From Thermomicrobiales bacterium (GTDB lineage Bacteria > Chloroflexota > Chloroflexia > Thermomicrobiales > UBA6265), in contig JAWKPF010000018.1 in NCBI GenBank assembly GCA_041390825.1, positions 1 through 64,000 on the forward strand: a DNA stretch of 64,000 bases. The letters run 5' to 3'. Positions 45,552 through 53,723 of this stretch are shown here, piece after piece. Each line of letters opens with the position of its first letter. The stretch's first letter is position 1. The notes under the pieces were generated by a model. The model had not been told where the DNA came from. It was given only the letters and a program-made list of their open reading frames with translations, and did not search any database. A program made the translations under genes and the position numbers.

Positions 45552-46429
45552 TTACGAATCGTTACACCAAGCGCCGTGACTGTCAACGCGATATCCAGTT
45601 CGAGCTAGTTCGGAAGATCGCCGCTCGAACACAAGGAGTCCAGCAATCGACGCCAGGATCGCAAGACCAAGCAAGACGAGCAGGTTCGTCGTCGGGATCG
45701 TGCCGTGCGCCAATGCGGTCGGCGGATCGTAGTAGTCGAAGATCGAAAGCGGCTGCAGCGGCTTCAGGAAGTTCCAAAGGGTAGAAAAGTAGTCGATCAC
45801 ATACGAGACGATCAACAGAAAACCAGCCGCCCAGCCCACCGCCTGCCCCATGTGGTCGGCACGCGCGCGGAAACCAGCAGCGCCACCCCGGCAATCGCGA
45901 GCGCCAGAAGGAACGAGGTTCCAACCTGCGCGACAAAGTGGCGATTGTCCATCGTTCCATCAGGCTTGGCGATGAGAATACCGGCGATGTTCCCCAGCGA
46001 CGCCACAATGGAAACCCACAGGGCAATCAGCACCACCGTCAGCACCCGGGCGAAATAGAACTGTCTCCGGGAGACGGGCCGCGACAGCGAAACCTGCACC
46101 TGCCCGCTCTCCATCTCTCCCGCCAAACCACGCGCCGCGATCCAGATCACCACTGCCGAGACGAGCAGGTGATAGACAGGGTGGGTGAACCCGAGCGCCA
46201 GAAATCCCGGCAACCCGACCTGTTCGACGACCTCTGGCGTGACGTTCAGCAACGCCAGGAAGGGTTTCGGCACCAAATCCATGATGGAAACGAGTTGATC
46301 GAGATTGCCAAAGGCGTCGATCGCGACTGGTTGGATGTACTCGAACACGAACAACCCGATCGTGAGAGCGATCAAGCCGCCCCGCGACCTGCGGATCAAC
46401 TGCCCCGCCAGCGTCAGCACCGTTCTCAC
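45552..46429 (-). CDS. ABC-2 type exporter permease, interrupted by frameshift
   Basis: From GTG 46429 (overlapping the ATPase stop as GTGA) the protein has RTVLTLAGQLIRRSRGGLIA, several hydrophobic segments and GEMESGQVQVSLSRPVSRRQ, the ABC-2 membrane loop motif, up to LLVSARVPTT. The frame is lost at about 45849-45857; in the other frame MGQAVGWAAGFLLIVSYVID continues for two to three more membrane segments. A second one-base change near 45612 would end it as FERRDLPN at 45605 rather than 45552. Together that makes a six-helix permease of about 275 residues. Paired with the ATPase upstream; substrate unknown. Confidence 0.7.
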
Positions 46430-47340
46430 CGTGGACCCGGACCTGACCCGTAGAATCCGGCGAAGATGTCGTTCAGGCTTGGCGGCGCGATGGTGACCGA
46501 CTCCACTTGCCATTGGCCCAGGAACGCCAGCAGCTCGTTTGGATCGTGATCCACGAGCAGGGACAGCGCCCGGCCGTTGCGAGAGATCACTTCGGCCCCA
46601 GGGATGACCACAGATGCGTCGAGTGGCCGCGCCAGCAGAATCTCAGCCCGTCGTCGGTGCTGCGCGCGCAGACCTTCGATCGATTCCTCTTGCACCAATC
46701 GCCCTTCCCGCACGATAGCCACGCGCTCGCAGAGCCGATCGACCTCGCCCAGGTCATGGGATGACATGAAATGGTGCGTCCCGCGGCGTGACAATCGAGT
46801 AGGTGCGCTTCGAACGCGCGCTGGATCAGCGGGTCGAGCCCGTCGGTTGGCTCGTCCAGGATCAGCAGTTCAGGATCGTGCTGGGTCGCGGCGATGAGCG
46901 CCAGCTTCTGGCGCATGCCCTTGGAATAGGTTTTGAGGGGACGACCCAATGCTGCTTTCGACAGCTCGAGCAGATCGAGCAGTCGCCGTTGAAGCGGCGC
47001 GTCGGAACCCGAAAGCCTGGCAGCGAACGCAAGTTGGTCTGCTCCGGTGAGCTCGGGGAAGAGCGAATCGGATTGCACCAGATAGCCAACATGCGACCGG
47101 GCTCGCACGCCATCGGTCCAGGTGTCGTGCCCGAACATGCGGCTCGAACCACGCGTCGGCTTGATGAATCCCATCAGGGAGCCGAATCGTAGTCGTCTTT
47201 CCCGCGCCGTTTGGGCCAAGAAAGCCATAGAGGGCGCCACGCTGCACAGTCAGGGAAAGGTCTGAGAGAGCGTCGACTCCGGAATAGGTCTTGGTGAGTC
47301 CCGTGGTCTCGATGGCGGGGCCGGTTCCGGAGCTGCTCAT
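46426..47340 (-). pseudogene. Frameshifted ABC exporter ATPase
   Basis: From ATG 47340: ETTGLTKTYSGVDALSDLSL and Walker A GFLGPNGAGKTTTIR in the first frame. At GGG 47177-47179 one extra base moves to the second frame (GFIKPTRGSSRMFGHDTWTD, signature KTYSKGMRQKLALIAATQHD, Walker B LLILDEPTDGLDPLIQ). At AAA 46769-46771 one missing base moves to the third frame (FMSSHDLGEVDRLCERVAIV, then the C-terminal domain to 46426). The two changes cancel, so the region length is still a multiple of three. All catalytic motifs survive, which argues for recent or artificial indels. It pairs with the downstream permease. Confidence 0.8.
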
Positions 47341-47407
47341 CCGGTGAGCGTAGCATTTCGCCGGACGTCAGAGCCCAATGGCATGGTCTGGCGGCGATCG
47401 GTCCATG

Positions 47408-47416
47408 TGGTATAAG
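47408..47416 (+). promoter_or_regulatory. Extended -10 promoter for the zinc-ribbon/SH3-like gene
   Basis: TGGTATAAG is an extended -10 (TGn plus TATAAG). No clear -35. It lies in the 111-base divergent gap between the ABC ATPase and the gene starting at 47452. Confidence 0.45.
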
Positions 47417-47451
47417 CAACCCCGAGCGTTCGGACTTGGGCAGGAGCGGCG

Positions 47452-48131
47452 GTGCGCAGCGAAAAGGACAAGTGGAAGGTTCCGGAATCCGACCCGGCCG
47501 GGACTGCCAAACAAGACCGTATCGACATTCCCAATCCGAGTGGAATGAGCGGGATCGAGGACACCGACCGCGGTCCGCTCATCTTTGCGGCATGTGCGGC
47601 GCGCTCAATCCCTCGACCAATTTCTATTGCGCCGCATGCGGCACCACCCTGGTGGATGCCTTTCACGCCACTGAGGGATTGCGCGTGTTCGAGCGGCCGG
47701 ACGCCGCCTCCCGCATCATCGACATCGTGCCTCCCGGGTCCGAGCTGGATATCAACGACGACCCCGACGCTCCCGACGACTATGTGCGCATCCGGCTCCG
47801 TAATGGGCGGCTCGGCTACATCAGGCTGAACGAGGTCGCAGCGCTACAGAACGCCGATCCGCATCTGCTCGACCCGGACACGCCGGACCCGAACCTGAAC
47901 GCACGCGGATGTGTCTCCCCAATCGGCGCGCTGGCGGCCCTTGGGTTGCTGATCGTACTCGGTGGCCTGGCGACCTATCTCCTGATGCAAGGCGACTCCG
48001 GCCAGGGCGGATTTCTCGCTTTTGTCACCTGCGTCATCATCGCGCCAGTGGCACTGTTGATGATCTTCATGTACCTCATGGCCCGTGATCGTGAGGACCA
48101 ACGCCAGGCCGACGAAGAACAGCGGGACTAG
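47452..48131 (+). CDS. Zinc-ribbon and SH3-like domain membrane protein, one frameshift
   Basis: The start is GTG 47452 with AGGAG eight bases upstream. About 44 residues (KDKWKVPESDPAGTAKQDRI ...) precede a switch at TTT 47584-47586, where one added T joins them to CGMCGALNPSTNFYCAACGT, a double CxxC ribbon. After this comes a bacterial SH3-like domain (LRVFERPDAASRIIDIVPPG, then DYVRIRLRNGRLGYIRLNEV) and two membrane helices (IGALAALGLLIVLGGLATYL and FLAFVTCVIIAPVALLMIFM) with a charged tail. A cytoplasmic zinc ribbon together with membrane helices recalls the 37.4 kb protein. Function unknown; a regulatory or scaffold role is a guess. Confidence 0.65.
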
Positions 48132-48138
48132 CGAGGCG

Positions 48139-48646
48139 TCATGCAGGAGCGATCGTTTCGGCGCGTTCCGCGTCCCAAAGCTGTCGCTGCAACTGCAAAT
48201 GACCCAAGTGCACCGCGGTGTGCTCGAGCGCGTGAGCGATGCATTCTGCGCGGGTGCGACGGGCTTTCGGACATGCCGCGCTCAGGGGTTGCTGGCCGAT
48301 AGTAGATCGACGCCAGATCTTCGTCGTCGATGGTGAAAAAGACCTCTTCTGAGCCTTCGAGCCATCGATCGTACCGCTCCCGTAGCTGAGCGAGCGAACC
48401 TGTCGATGCGAACTCCGCCCTGCGATTGCGGTCCATGTTACGCCCACCTGCGGCCTCGAGAATCCAGAACTCGCCCGCGCCGACCGTATGAGTCGCCAGC
48501 GCGAAGAACGTGTTCACATCACGCATTCCGTCGCGGGGAAGCCAGGTGTTCAAGTCGTCTTCGGGAATACCGTCCAGTTGCTCGAAGATCTCCGCCACCA
48601 GTTTCTGCAACATGGCCATCGTGGCCGGTAGCATCGGATTGGTCAT
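48139..48646 (-). CDS. DinB/YfiT-like four-helix protein, one frameshift
   Basis: Start ATG 48646, GGGAG seven bases upstream and 2 bases after the metallo-hydrolase stop. The sequence is LQKLVAEIFEQLDGIPEDDL, MRDVNTFFALATHTVGAGEF and YDRWLEGSEEVFFTIDDEDL, the DinB-like helix order with a His in the second helix; after a switch at TTT 48265-48267 it continues TRAECIAHALEHTAVHLGHL, giving the second and third His of a metal-triad DinB protein, and stops at 48139. Family members include bacillithiol or mycothiol S-transferases and maleylpyruvate isomerase-like enzymes. Function here is unknown. The alternative frame runs to 48128. Confidence 0.75.
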
Positions 48647-48648
48647 AT

Positions 48649-49275
48649 TCAGACTCCCTTGAATTGGTCGAGCCACGACTCTGCGCCGATGGTCGTGGGC
48701 AACCCGTGACCGGGATACACCACGACATCGCCGGGCATCGCCGCCAGCCGCTTCAGCGACGCCGACATGTCGACCCCGGATGCGCCCGGAATATCGATTC
48801 GCCCATGCCCGTTGGGGAAAAGCACGTCCCCGCTGAGCAGCAATCGGTCGGGCTCGGAATAGAGCGCGATGTGACCGGGATCGTGGCCCGGCAGGTGCAA
48901 GACCGTGAATTCATGCGCCCCAAGGGGGACCAGATCGCCCTCGTGGAGCCACCGGTCGGGAATGACCGCCTCGAGTTCGAACGGGAGATCGGGGCTGCCG
49001 GGGTTTTTCAGCCGGTCTTCGGTCAACGGATGCGCGGCCACCGGCGCGGAAAACCGATCGTGCAGTTGATTCGTCGTTCCGATGTGATCCCAATGGGCAT
49101 GCGTCAGGACGACCAACACGACCTCTCCGCCCAGCTCCGACACCCGGTCGTCGAGCAGTTGGTCGACATCCATCGGAGCGTCGATGATCAGAATCTGCTT
49201 CGACTTGTCATCGAACACGAGATAGGCATTGGTGTCGATCGGCCCACCGGCAAACGTCTCGACGTGTAGGGTCAT
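48649..49275 (-). CDS. MBL-fold metallo-hydrolase, glyoxalase II-like
   Basis: 208 residues from ATG 49275. Metal-binding motif THAHWDHIGT (HxHxDH), then His in APVAAHPLTED, LPGHDPGHIALYSE with the next His, SGDVLF with the bridging Asp, and a C-terminal VVYPGHGLPTTIG. This is the glyoxalase II/RNase-Z-like hydrolase set for two Zn(II). The start overlaps the end of the preceding PHP gene as ATGA. In the given sequence one frame runs unbroken through both genes (48649-50307), but that is best explained by a one-base indel in the PHP gene; see findings. Substrate unknown, likely a thioester or lactone. Confidence 0.82.
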   Translation of the reverse strand: MTLHVETFAGGPIDTNAYLVFDDKSKQILIIDAPMDVDQLLDDRVSELGGEVVLVVLTHAHWDHIGTTNQLHDRFSAPVAAHPLTEDRLKNPGSPDLPFELEAVIPDRWLHEGDLVPLGAHEFTVLHLPGHDPGHIALYSEPDRLLLSGDVLFPNGHGRIDIPGASGVDMSASLKRLAAMPGDVVVYPGHGLPTTIGAESWLDQFKGV

Positions 49276-50307
49276 CGGGTTTCTCCAAGTTCGGCGGCAA
49301 TACTCGCCTCGGTTTCCATCGGTTCGGGATCGGGCGTGGGCGGCGGAGGAACCGGCGCCGGAAGAGACGCTCGGGTCCATCCCGGCGATCCAGACCGGCT
49401 CACCGTCATGAAGCGGCGCCAGTTCGACACCGAGCCGTTCCAGCAAGTCCTTCGCCCAGATGGCGTGCCACGGACGAGGGTTGACCGGGCGATGAAGCGC
49501 ATGCGAGTCAGATCCCGCTGAGATGAGCATCCCACGCTCGTCTGCCAACCTTCGGTAGAGGGCTGTCTGCTGATCGGTATACGATCGGTAGTGCGCTTCC
49601 AGGCCGTCCATCCCCGTTTCCGCAACGATTCGATCGATGTCCTCTTCCGAAACGATGCCGACCGCGTCCGCGCGGCCTGGATGCGCGATCGAACAGACGC
49701 CGCCGGCTCGGTGCGCTGCTTCGACGACATCGGTCAACGGCAGATCGGCGGTGAAGGCGCCTCCAAGCGCGACCACCAGCTCCGCGGCCTTGGTGAGGTT
49801 CGGCACATGCTTCATCTCGATCGCAGCGCTGAGCACATGAAATGGCCAGAGCGGTCGCCCTGCACGCACCTGCTCGAGATTGGGAAGCGGCTTGCCATCA
49901 GCTTCGATCCGGCGGGCGGCATCGGCCGCGTTCTCCTGGAGTTGGAGATCGATCGTGTGCATCAACTTCAAAAATGGCTGCGCGTCCGGGTCGGTCCGAT
50001 CGGGTCGAATACCGTAGCAGAGAATATGGAGCTGACGGCCGTTCCAGCCGCAGGTGACCTCCACACCGGGGATCACGTGCACGCCGCGAAGCTTGCCCAG
50101 CTCGATCGCTTGCACAACAGACCGCTGCGTATCGTGATCGCAAATCGCCGCCACGCGAAAGCCTCGCTGGGCCAGATGGTCGATCAACGCCGAAGGCGTC
50201 CATGCTCCATCGCTTGCCAGGGTATGCAGATGGAGATCCACGGGCGCGCGCGCTGGAATGGCGATCCGCTCGGTTGGCGCGGCATGTCCATTGGAAGTAG
50301 TGGTCAT
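49272..50307 (-). CDS. PHP-domain phosphoesterase, one frameshift near the 3' end
   Basis: From ATG 50307 the PHP domain has the metal motifs VDLHLHTLASDGAWTPSALI, RVAAICDHDT, HVIPGVEVTCGWNGRQLHIL, CSIAHPGRAD and LISAGSDSHALHRP; a normal trinuclear-metal set as in YciV/RnaAM and histidinol-phosphatase-like enzymes. At about 49350-49385 the frame is lost; one base restores PAPVPPPPTPDPEP and ASIAAELGETR ending with TGA at 49272 that overlaps the ATG of the MBL gene. The product would be about 345 residues. Such proteins hydrolyse nucleoside 3',5'-bisphosphates or 5'-trim RNA. Confidence 0.75.
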
Positions 50308-50326
50308 CGAGTGCCTTTGAAATGGG

Positions 50327-50354
50327 TCCAGTGTCCAGAGTCCAGTCTCCAGAG
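50327..50354. repeat. Four tandem TCCAGnn heptamers
   Basis: TCCAGTG (50327-50333), TCCAGAG (50334-50340), TCCAGTC (50341-50347) and TCCAGAG (50348-50354) follow without a gap in the divergent spacer between the PHP gene and the phosphomannomutase gene. Short heptamer arrays of this kind are dispersed in several bacterial lineages. I found no second copy in this window. Confidence 0.7.
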
Positions 50355-50418
50355 TGTAGTAGGGAATGCCTGAGTGCGCGTGAACTCGCGGTAACTCTGG
50401 GCACGGGAAACTGGACTC
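50338..50418. repeat. Imperfect inverted repeat containing the end of the heptamer array
   Basis: GAGTCCAGTCTCC (50338-50350) and GGAAACTGGACTC (50406-50418) are complementary at 12 of 13 positions across a 55-base spacer. The unit is 81 bases and lies wholly between genes, as a small hairpin-forming element or MITE-like remnant would. No transposase or target duplication is seen. Confidence 0.5.
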
Positions 50419-50484
50419 AACTTCATCGACGTGTCACCATCGGCTCATCAGAGTTCGAGCGACCAGCACGAGGGCAAAGAAACG

Positions 50485-51834
50485 ATGGCATTCGATCAGG
50501 CAACGATCTTCAAGGCGTACGACGTGCGTGGCATTGTCCCGGACGAGCTCGACGCCGACCTGGCGTACAAGGTTGGCCGCGCGCTGGTGCTCTATCTGGA
50601 ACCGGAGCAGGTGGCTGTTGGGCACGATATGCGCGTCTCCGGTGACTCTCTGGCTGGAGCCATGATCGATGGGATCCGCGACCAGGGCGTCGATGTCATC
50701 GATGTCGGCCTGGTATCCAGCGATGCGCTCTATTTCGCGGTCGGGAAGTATGGCTATGACGCGGGTGTGATGATCACCGCTTCACACAATCCTCCGGCGT
50801 ACAACGGATTCAAGATCTGCAAGAAAGAAGCTCGCGCGCTCTCGCTGGACGACGGCCTCGATCAGATCCGCGACATCGCGCTCGGCGGCGAGTTTCCCGA
50901 ACCAGCCAAGCGGGGCGACATCATCCAGAAAGAAGTGCTCCCTGCCTACGTAGAGCACGCCCTGAGCTTCTTCGACACAAGTCGGTTCAAGCCGTTCAAG
51001 GTCGCGGTCGACGCTGGCAACGGGATGGCGGGGCGCACGATTCCGCTACTTTTCCAACATCTCCCAGGCGAGCTGGTCCCGATGTACTTCGAGCTCGACG
51101 GCACCTTCCCGAACCACCCTGCGAATCCGATCGACCCGGCAGCCATGGTCGACCTGCAGAAAATGGTCGTGGAGCAGAAGTGCGATCTTGGTGTGGCGTT
51201 CGATGGCGATGCGGACCGCATGTTCCTGGTGGATGAGCACGGCAAGCTGATCGGCGGCGATATCACCACCGCCATGGTGGCCATCGCGCTGCTGGAACAG
51301 CATCCGAAATCGACGATTTGCTACAACCTGATCTGTTCCCGCTCTGTGCCAGAAACGATTCTGGCGCATGGGGGACGACCGTATCGCACTCCCGTCGGCC
51401 ATTCGCTCATCAAGCGGATCATGCGCGCGGAGGACGCCATCTTCGGCGGCGAGCACTCCGGCCACTACTACTTCCGCGACAACTGGTATGCGGATTCGGG
51501 CCTGATCGCCATGCTGGCTGTTCTGAGCCTGCTGTCGAAAGACGATAAGCCGCTCTCGAAGGTCGTCGAACCGCTCGAGAACCGCTTCCGCAGCGGGGAG
51601 ATCAATCTCAAGGTCGACAACAAACCGGCGGCAATCGCGCGCGTGAAGTCGCACTTCACCGAGCAGGGAGCTGCGATCGACGAGTACGACGGCCTCACCG
51701 TCGAGTTCCCGGACCGCTGGCTCAACATTCGCTCATCGAACACCGAGCCATTGTTGCGCGTGAACGTCGAAGGCGACACTGAACCGGCAATGACCGAGTT
51801 GAAGGACGAGGTACTCTGGGTGATCGGCGCGTAG
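50485..51834 (+). CDS. Phosphomannomutase/phosphoglucomutase
   Basis: 449 residues, alpha-D-phosphohexomutase superfamily. Motifs in order: FKAYDVRGIVPDELD; the active-site phosphoserine loop GVMITASHNPPAYNGFKICK (Ser at about 105); the metal loop GVAFDGDADRMFLVDEHG (DGDADR); sugar loop FGGEHSGHYYFRDNWYADSG; and phosphate-binding loop RSSNTEPLLRVNVEG. The GEHSGHxYF loop suits phosphomannomutase/phosphoglucomutase of the AlgC/ManB kind. It interconverts hexose 6-phosphate and 1-phosphate for nucleotide-sugar and surface-polymer synthesis. ATG 50485 is preferred over a position 18 codons upstream. A DUF402 gene starts directly at the stop. Confidence 0.93.
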   Translation: MAFDQATIFKAYDVRGIVPDELDADLAYKVGRALVLYLEPEQVAVGHDMRVSGDSLAGAMIDGIRDQGVDVIDVGLVSSDALYFAVGKYGYDAGVMITASHNPPAYNGFKICKKEARALSLDDGLDQIRDIALGGEFPEPAKRGDIIQKEVLPAYVEHALSFFDTSRFKPFKVAVDAGNGMAGRTIPLLFQHLPGELVPMYFELDGTFPNHPANPIDPAAMVDLQKMVVEQKCDLGVAFDGDADRMFLVDEHGKLIGGDITTAMVAIALLEQHPKSTICYNLICSRSVPETILAHGGRPYRTPVGHSLIKRIMRAEDAIFGGEHSGHYYFRDNWYADSGLIAMLAVLSLLSKDDKPLSKVVEPLENRFRSGEINLKVDNKPAAIARVKSHFTEQGAAIDEYDGLTVEFPDRWLNIRSSNTEPLLRVNVEGDTEPAMTELKDEVLWVIGA

Positions 51835-52332
51835 ATGGCCGCCGGGGACCGGGTTCAGATCATCAAACTTCGCCCGGACGGGAGCGAGGCCACAACCTAC
51901 GAAGGTGTGGAGCTGCCAGGGCCGTTTCCGGAGGATTGGCGCGCGTTCCGCGCCGAATGGACGGTCGGCGTCATCAATGCCGGCGGCCTCGTGTTCGAGA
52001 TCGGCGACTACCTGCACGAGTATTTCTCGCCAACCGCCTGGTTCGATGTCTTTGCCCTCTTCTCCAGAGACGGCCAACTGAAGGGTTGGTACGCCAACGT
52101 CACCTGGCCGACGATGTTCGAAGAGGGCCCAGACGGAGAGACCGTTGTTTGGCACGATCTCTTCATCGACTTGATCGGCTTCCCGGACGGCCAGTATCTC
52201 GTGCTGGACGAGGACGAACTGGAGGCCTCAGATCTGATGGAAGACGAGTCCGACCTGGTCACGCTCATCCTGTTGGCGCGGGACACGCTGATCGAGCGAT
52301 TCAGGGCACGCGACTTCCCGTTTCACGAGTAG
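51835..52332 (+). CDS. DUF402 domain protein
   Basis: 165 residues starting at the base after the phosphomutase stop. The DUF402 barrel has WFDVFALFSRDGQLKGWYAN, VTWPTMFEEGPDGETVVWHD and the conserved acidic DLFIDLIGFPDGQYLVLDED, followed by an acidic helix and LILLARDTLIERFRARDFPF. Members include nucleoside tri-/diphosphatase (Ntdp) and FomD-like phosphoesterases with metal-binding Asp/Glu at those positions. Direct adjacency to the hexomutase suggests nucleotide or nucleotide-sugar chemistry, but this is inference. The 57-base gap to the convergent peptidase gene shows no clear terminator. Confidence 0.8.
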   Translation: MAAGDRVQIIKLRPDGSEATTYEGVELPGPFPEDWRAFRAEWTVGVINAGGLVFEIGDYLHEYFSPTAWFDVFALFSRDGQLKGWYANVTWPTMFEEGPDGETVVWHDLFIDLIGFPDGQYLVLDEDELEASDLMEDESDLVTLILLARDTLIERFRARDFPFHE

Positions 52333-52389
52333 TCCAGCATCGACCGCGAACCCGTCGACCAGCGCTTGTTCCGCGGCGGCACTCGACAG

Positions 52390-53526
52390 TTACTCGACGA
52401 GTGACAATCGATTGTATTGCGCCATCACTTCGACGAGCCGATCGAGCGGAATTGCGTGCGCGATGCGGTTGTCGGCGCCAGCGATCGTCGTGGCCATGCA
52501 GAGGGCGTTGACGATCGATTCCTCGGTTGCCTCGACGGTCGCGTGAAAGAGCTTCGAGATCTCCGAGTTTGGAAAGGCGAGCACGGGCAGGGGCACGTGA
52601 CCATCATGGTTCTCCACCTCACCGTTTCCGGTGGAGAACGCAAGGAAGATATCACCACTGCCATCACCGGACATGCTTCCCATCCGGGCAAGTCCAAGCG
52701 ATGCGCGTTGCGCGAGCCGCTTGCACTGGTGCGGCAGCAGCGGCGCGTCGGTTGCGACGATGATGATGATCGACCCGTCCTCCTTCTTGCGCGAGAAAGT
52801 GGGAGGAACGATGTCGAACCCGATCTCCCGGCCGACCGGAACTCCGTCGATGCGCAACTGTTGCCGCAATCCATAGTTCGCCTGCACCAACACGCCGACG
52901 GTATAGTCACCGGACGGGGTCGAGACCACTCGGGAAGACGTTCCGATGCCTCCTTTGAACTCATGGCAGAGCATCCCCGTGCCACCGCCAACGGTGCCTT
53001 CCTCGACAGGACCAGTGACAGCAGAATCCATGGCCGCGTCCACATGTTCCAACCGGACATGGAATCCATTGATGTCGTTCAGGACACCGTCATAGGTCTC
53101 GCACACAACCGGGAGCGACCAATGTAGTCTCCAATCGGTTGCCCCACGGACAGAGCGGCGAATCATCGCCTCGTGCACGGTCCCGACACTATGCGTATTG
53201 GTGATGGCAATGGGCGTGGTCAACAGCCCGGATTCCTCGATCCAGTGCGTGCCGGTCATTTCTCCGTTGCCATTCAGCGAGTGGTAACCGGCATAGAGCG
53301 GATGCTCGCCGATATCCTCGCGCGGAATGACGACGGTGACTCCGGTGCGGATCGGTCCCTTGCCGACTACCAGGTCGCCCTCTCCTGAGATCAAGGTGGT
53401 CTGTCCCACCTTGACGCCAGCGACATCGGTGATGGCATTGTTTGGGCCAGTCGGCAATGTACCAATGACGATACCGATCTCACGCGCCCGGGCGCGTCCG
53501 TTCTCGCGGAGATTCATCGATGCCAT
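52390..53526 (-). CDS. P1-family peptidase, DmpA/L-aminopeptidase-D-esterase type
   Basis: 378 residues. DmpA-type enzymes process themselves into alpha and beta chains before an N-terminal nucleophile. Conserved features are GPNNAITDVAGVKVGQTTLI, TGVTVVIPRE, GLLTTPIAITNTHSVG, the cleavage-region neighbourhood GGGTGMLCHEFKGGIGTSSR, VGVLVQANYGLRQQLRIDGV and IIVATDAPLLPHQCKRLAQR, all seen in DmpA/BapA. They release N-terminal amino acids, including D-amino acids or beta-amino acids, from short peptides. The predicted start at 53526 overlaps the epsilon-subunit gene; an alternative ATG at 53517 would give the ATGA overlap. It is the last gene of the propionyl-CoA block, which suggests a peptide-recycling role is unrelated or indirect. 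Confidence 0.9.
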   Translation of the reverse strand: MASMNLRENGRARAREIGIVIGTLPTGPNNAITDVAGVKVGQTTLISGEGDLVVGKGPIRTGVTVVIPREDIGEHPLYAGYHSLNGNGEMTGTHWIEESGLLTTPIAITNTHSVGTVHEAMIRRSVRGATDWRLHWSLPVVCETYDGVLNDINGFHVRLEHVDAAMDSAVTGPVEEGTVGGGTGMLCHEFKGGIGTSSRVVSTPSGDYTVGVLVQANYGLRQQLRIDGVPVGREIGFDIVPPTFSRKKEDGSIIIIVATDAPLLPHQCKRLAQRASLGLARMGSMSGDGSGDIFLAFSTGNGEVENHDGHVPLPVLAFPNSEISKLFHATVEATEESIVNALCMATTIAGADNRIAHAIPLDRLVEVMAQYNRLSLVE

Positions 53527-53723
53527 CCATTTCCTGTCGTGTCCAGATCGGTGCGAAGCTGTTCCCGCCGCGCGGATAGCGCCCAGGGCGATTCTCCGGG
53601 AGCGTCTGCCGCTACCGCGGGTTCATCTGCCGATTGCATTGCCGTAAGGATTGCCACCAGTTCGGCGGCAGTTGGTTCCGGTTCGATCGTCCAGCGCGCG
53701 ATGGCGTCCTCGTGGTCGCTCAC
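53514..53723 (-). CDS. Small acyl-CoA carboxylase epsilon-type subunit
   Basis: 69 residues from GTG 53723, whose first bases overlap the beta-subunit stop (GTGA). It starts SDHEDAIARWTIEPEP then TAAELVAILTAMQSADEP, and ends in a short basic/acidic helix and WHR. Actinobacterial PccE/AccE subunits have this layout: a strand-rich start, a ELAALTAVL-like helix, an Ala/Pro linker, and a C-terminal Trp/Arg segment; they bind between the beta-hexamer and the alpha subunit and raise activity. Similarity is by pattern only, and the family diverges fast. Position immediately after pccB and before dmpA supports the call. A larger open frame that includes it is mostly antiparallel noise in the pccB gene. 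Confidence 0.65.
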   Translation of the reverse strand: MSDHEDAIARWTIEPEPTAAELVAILTAMQSADEPAVAADAPGESPWALSARREQLRTDLDTTGNGWHR

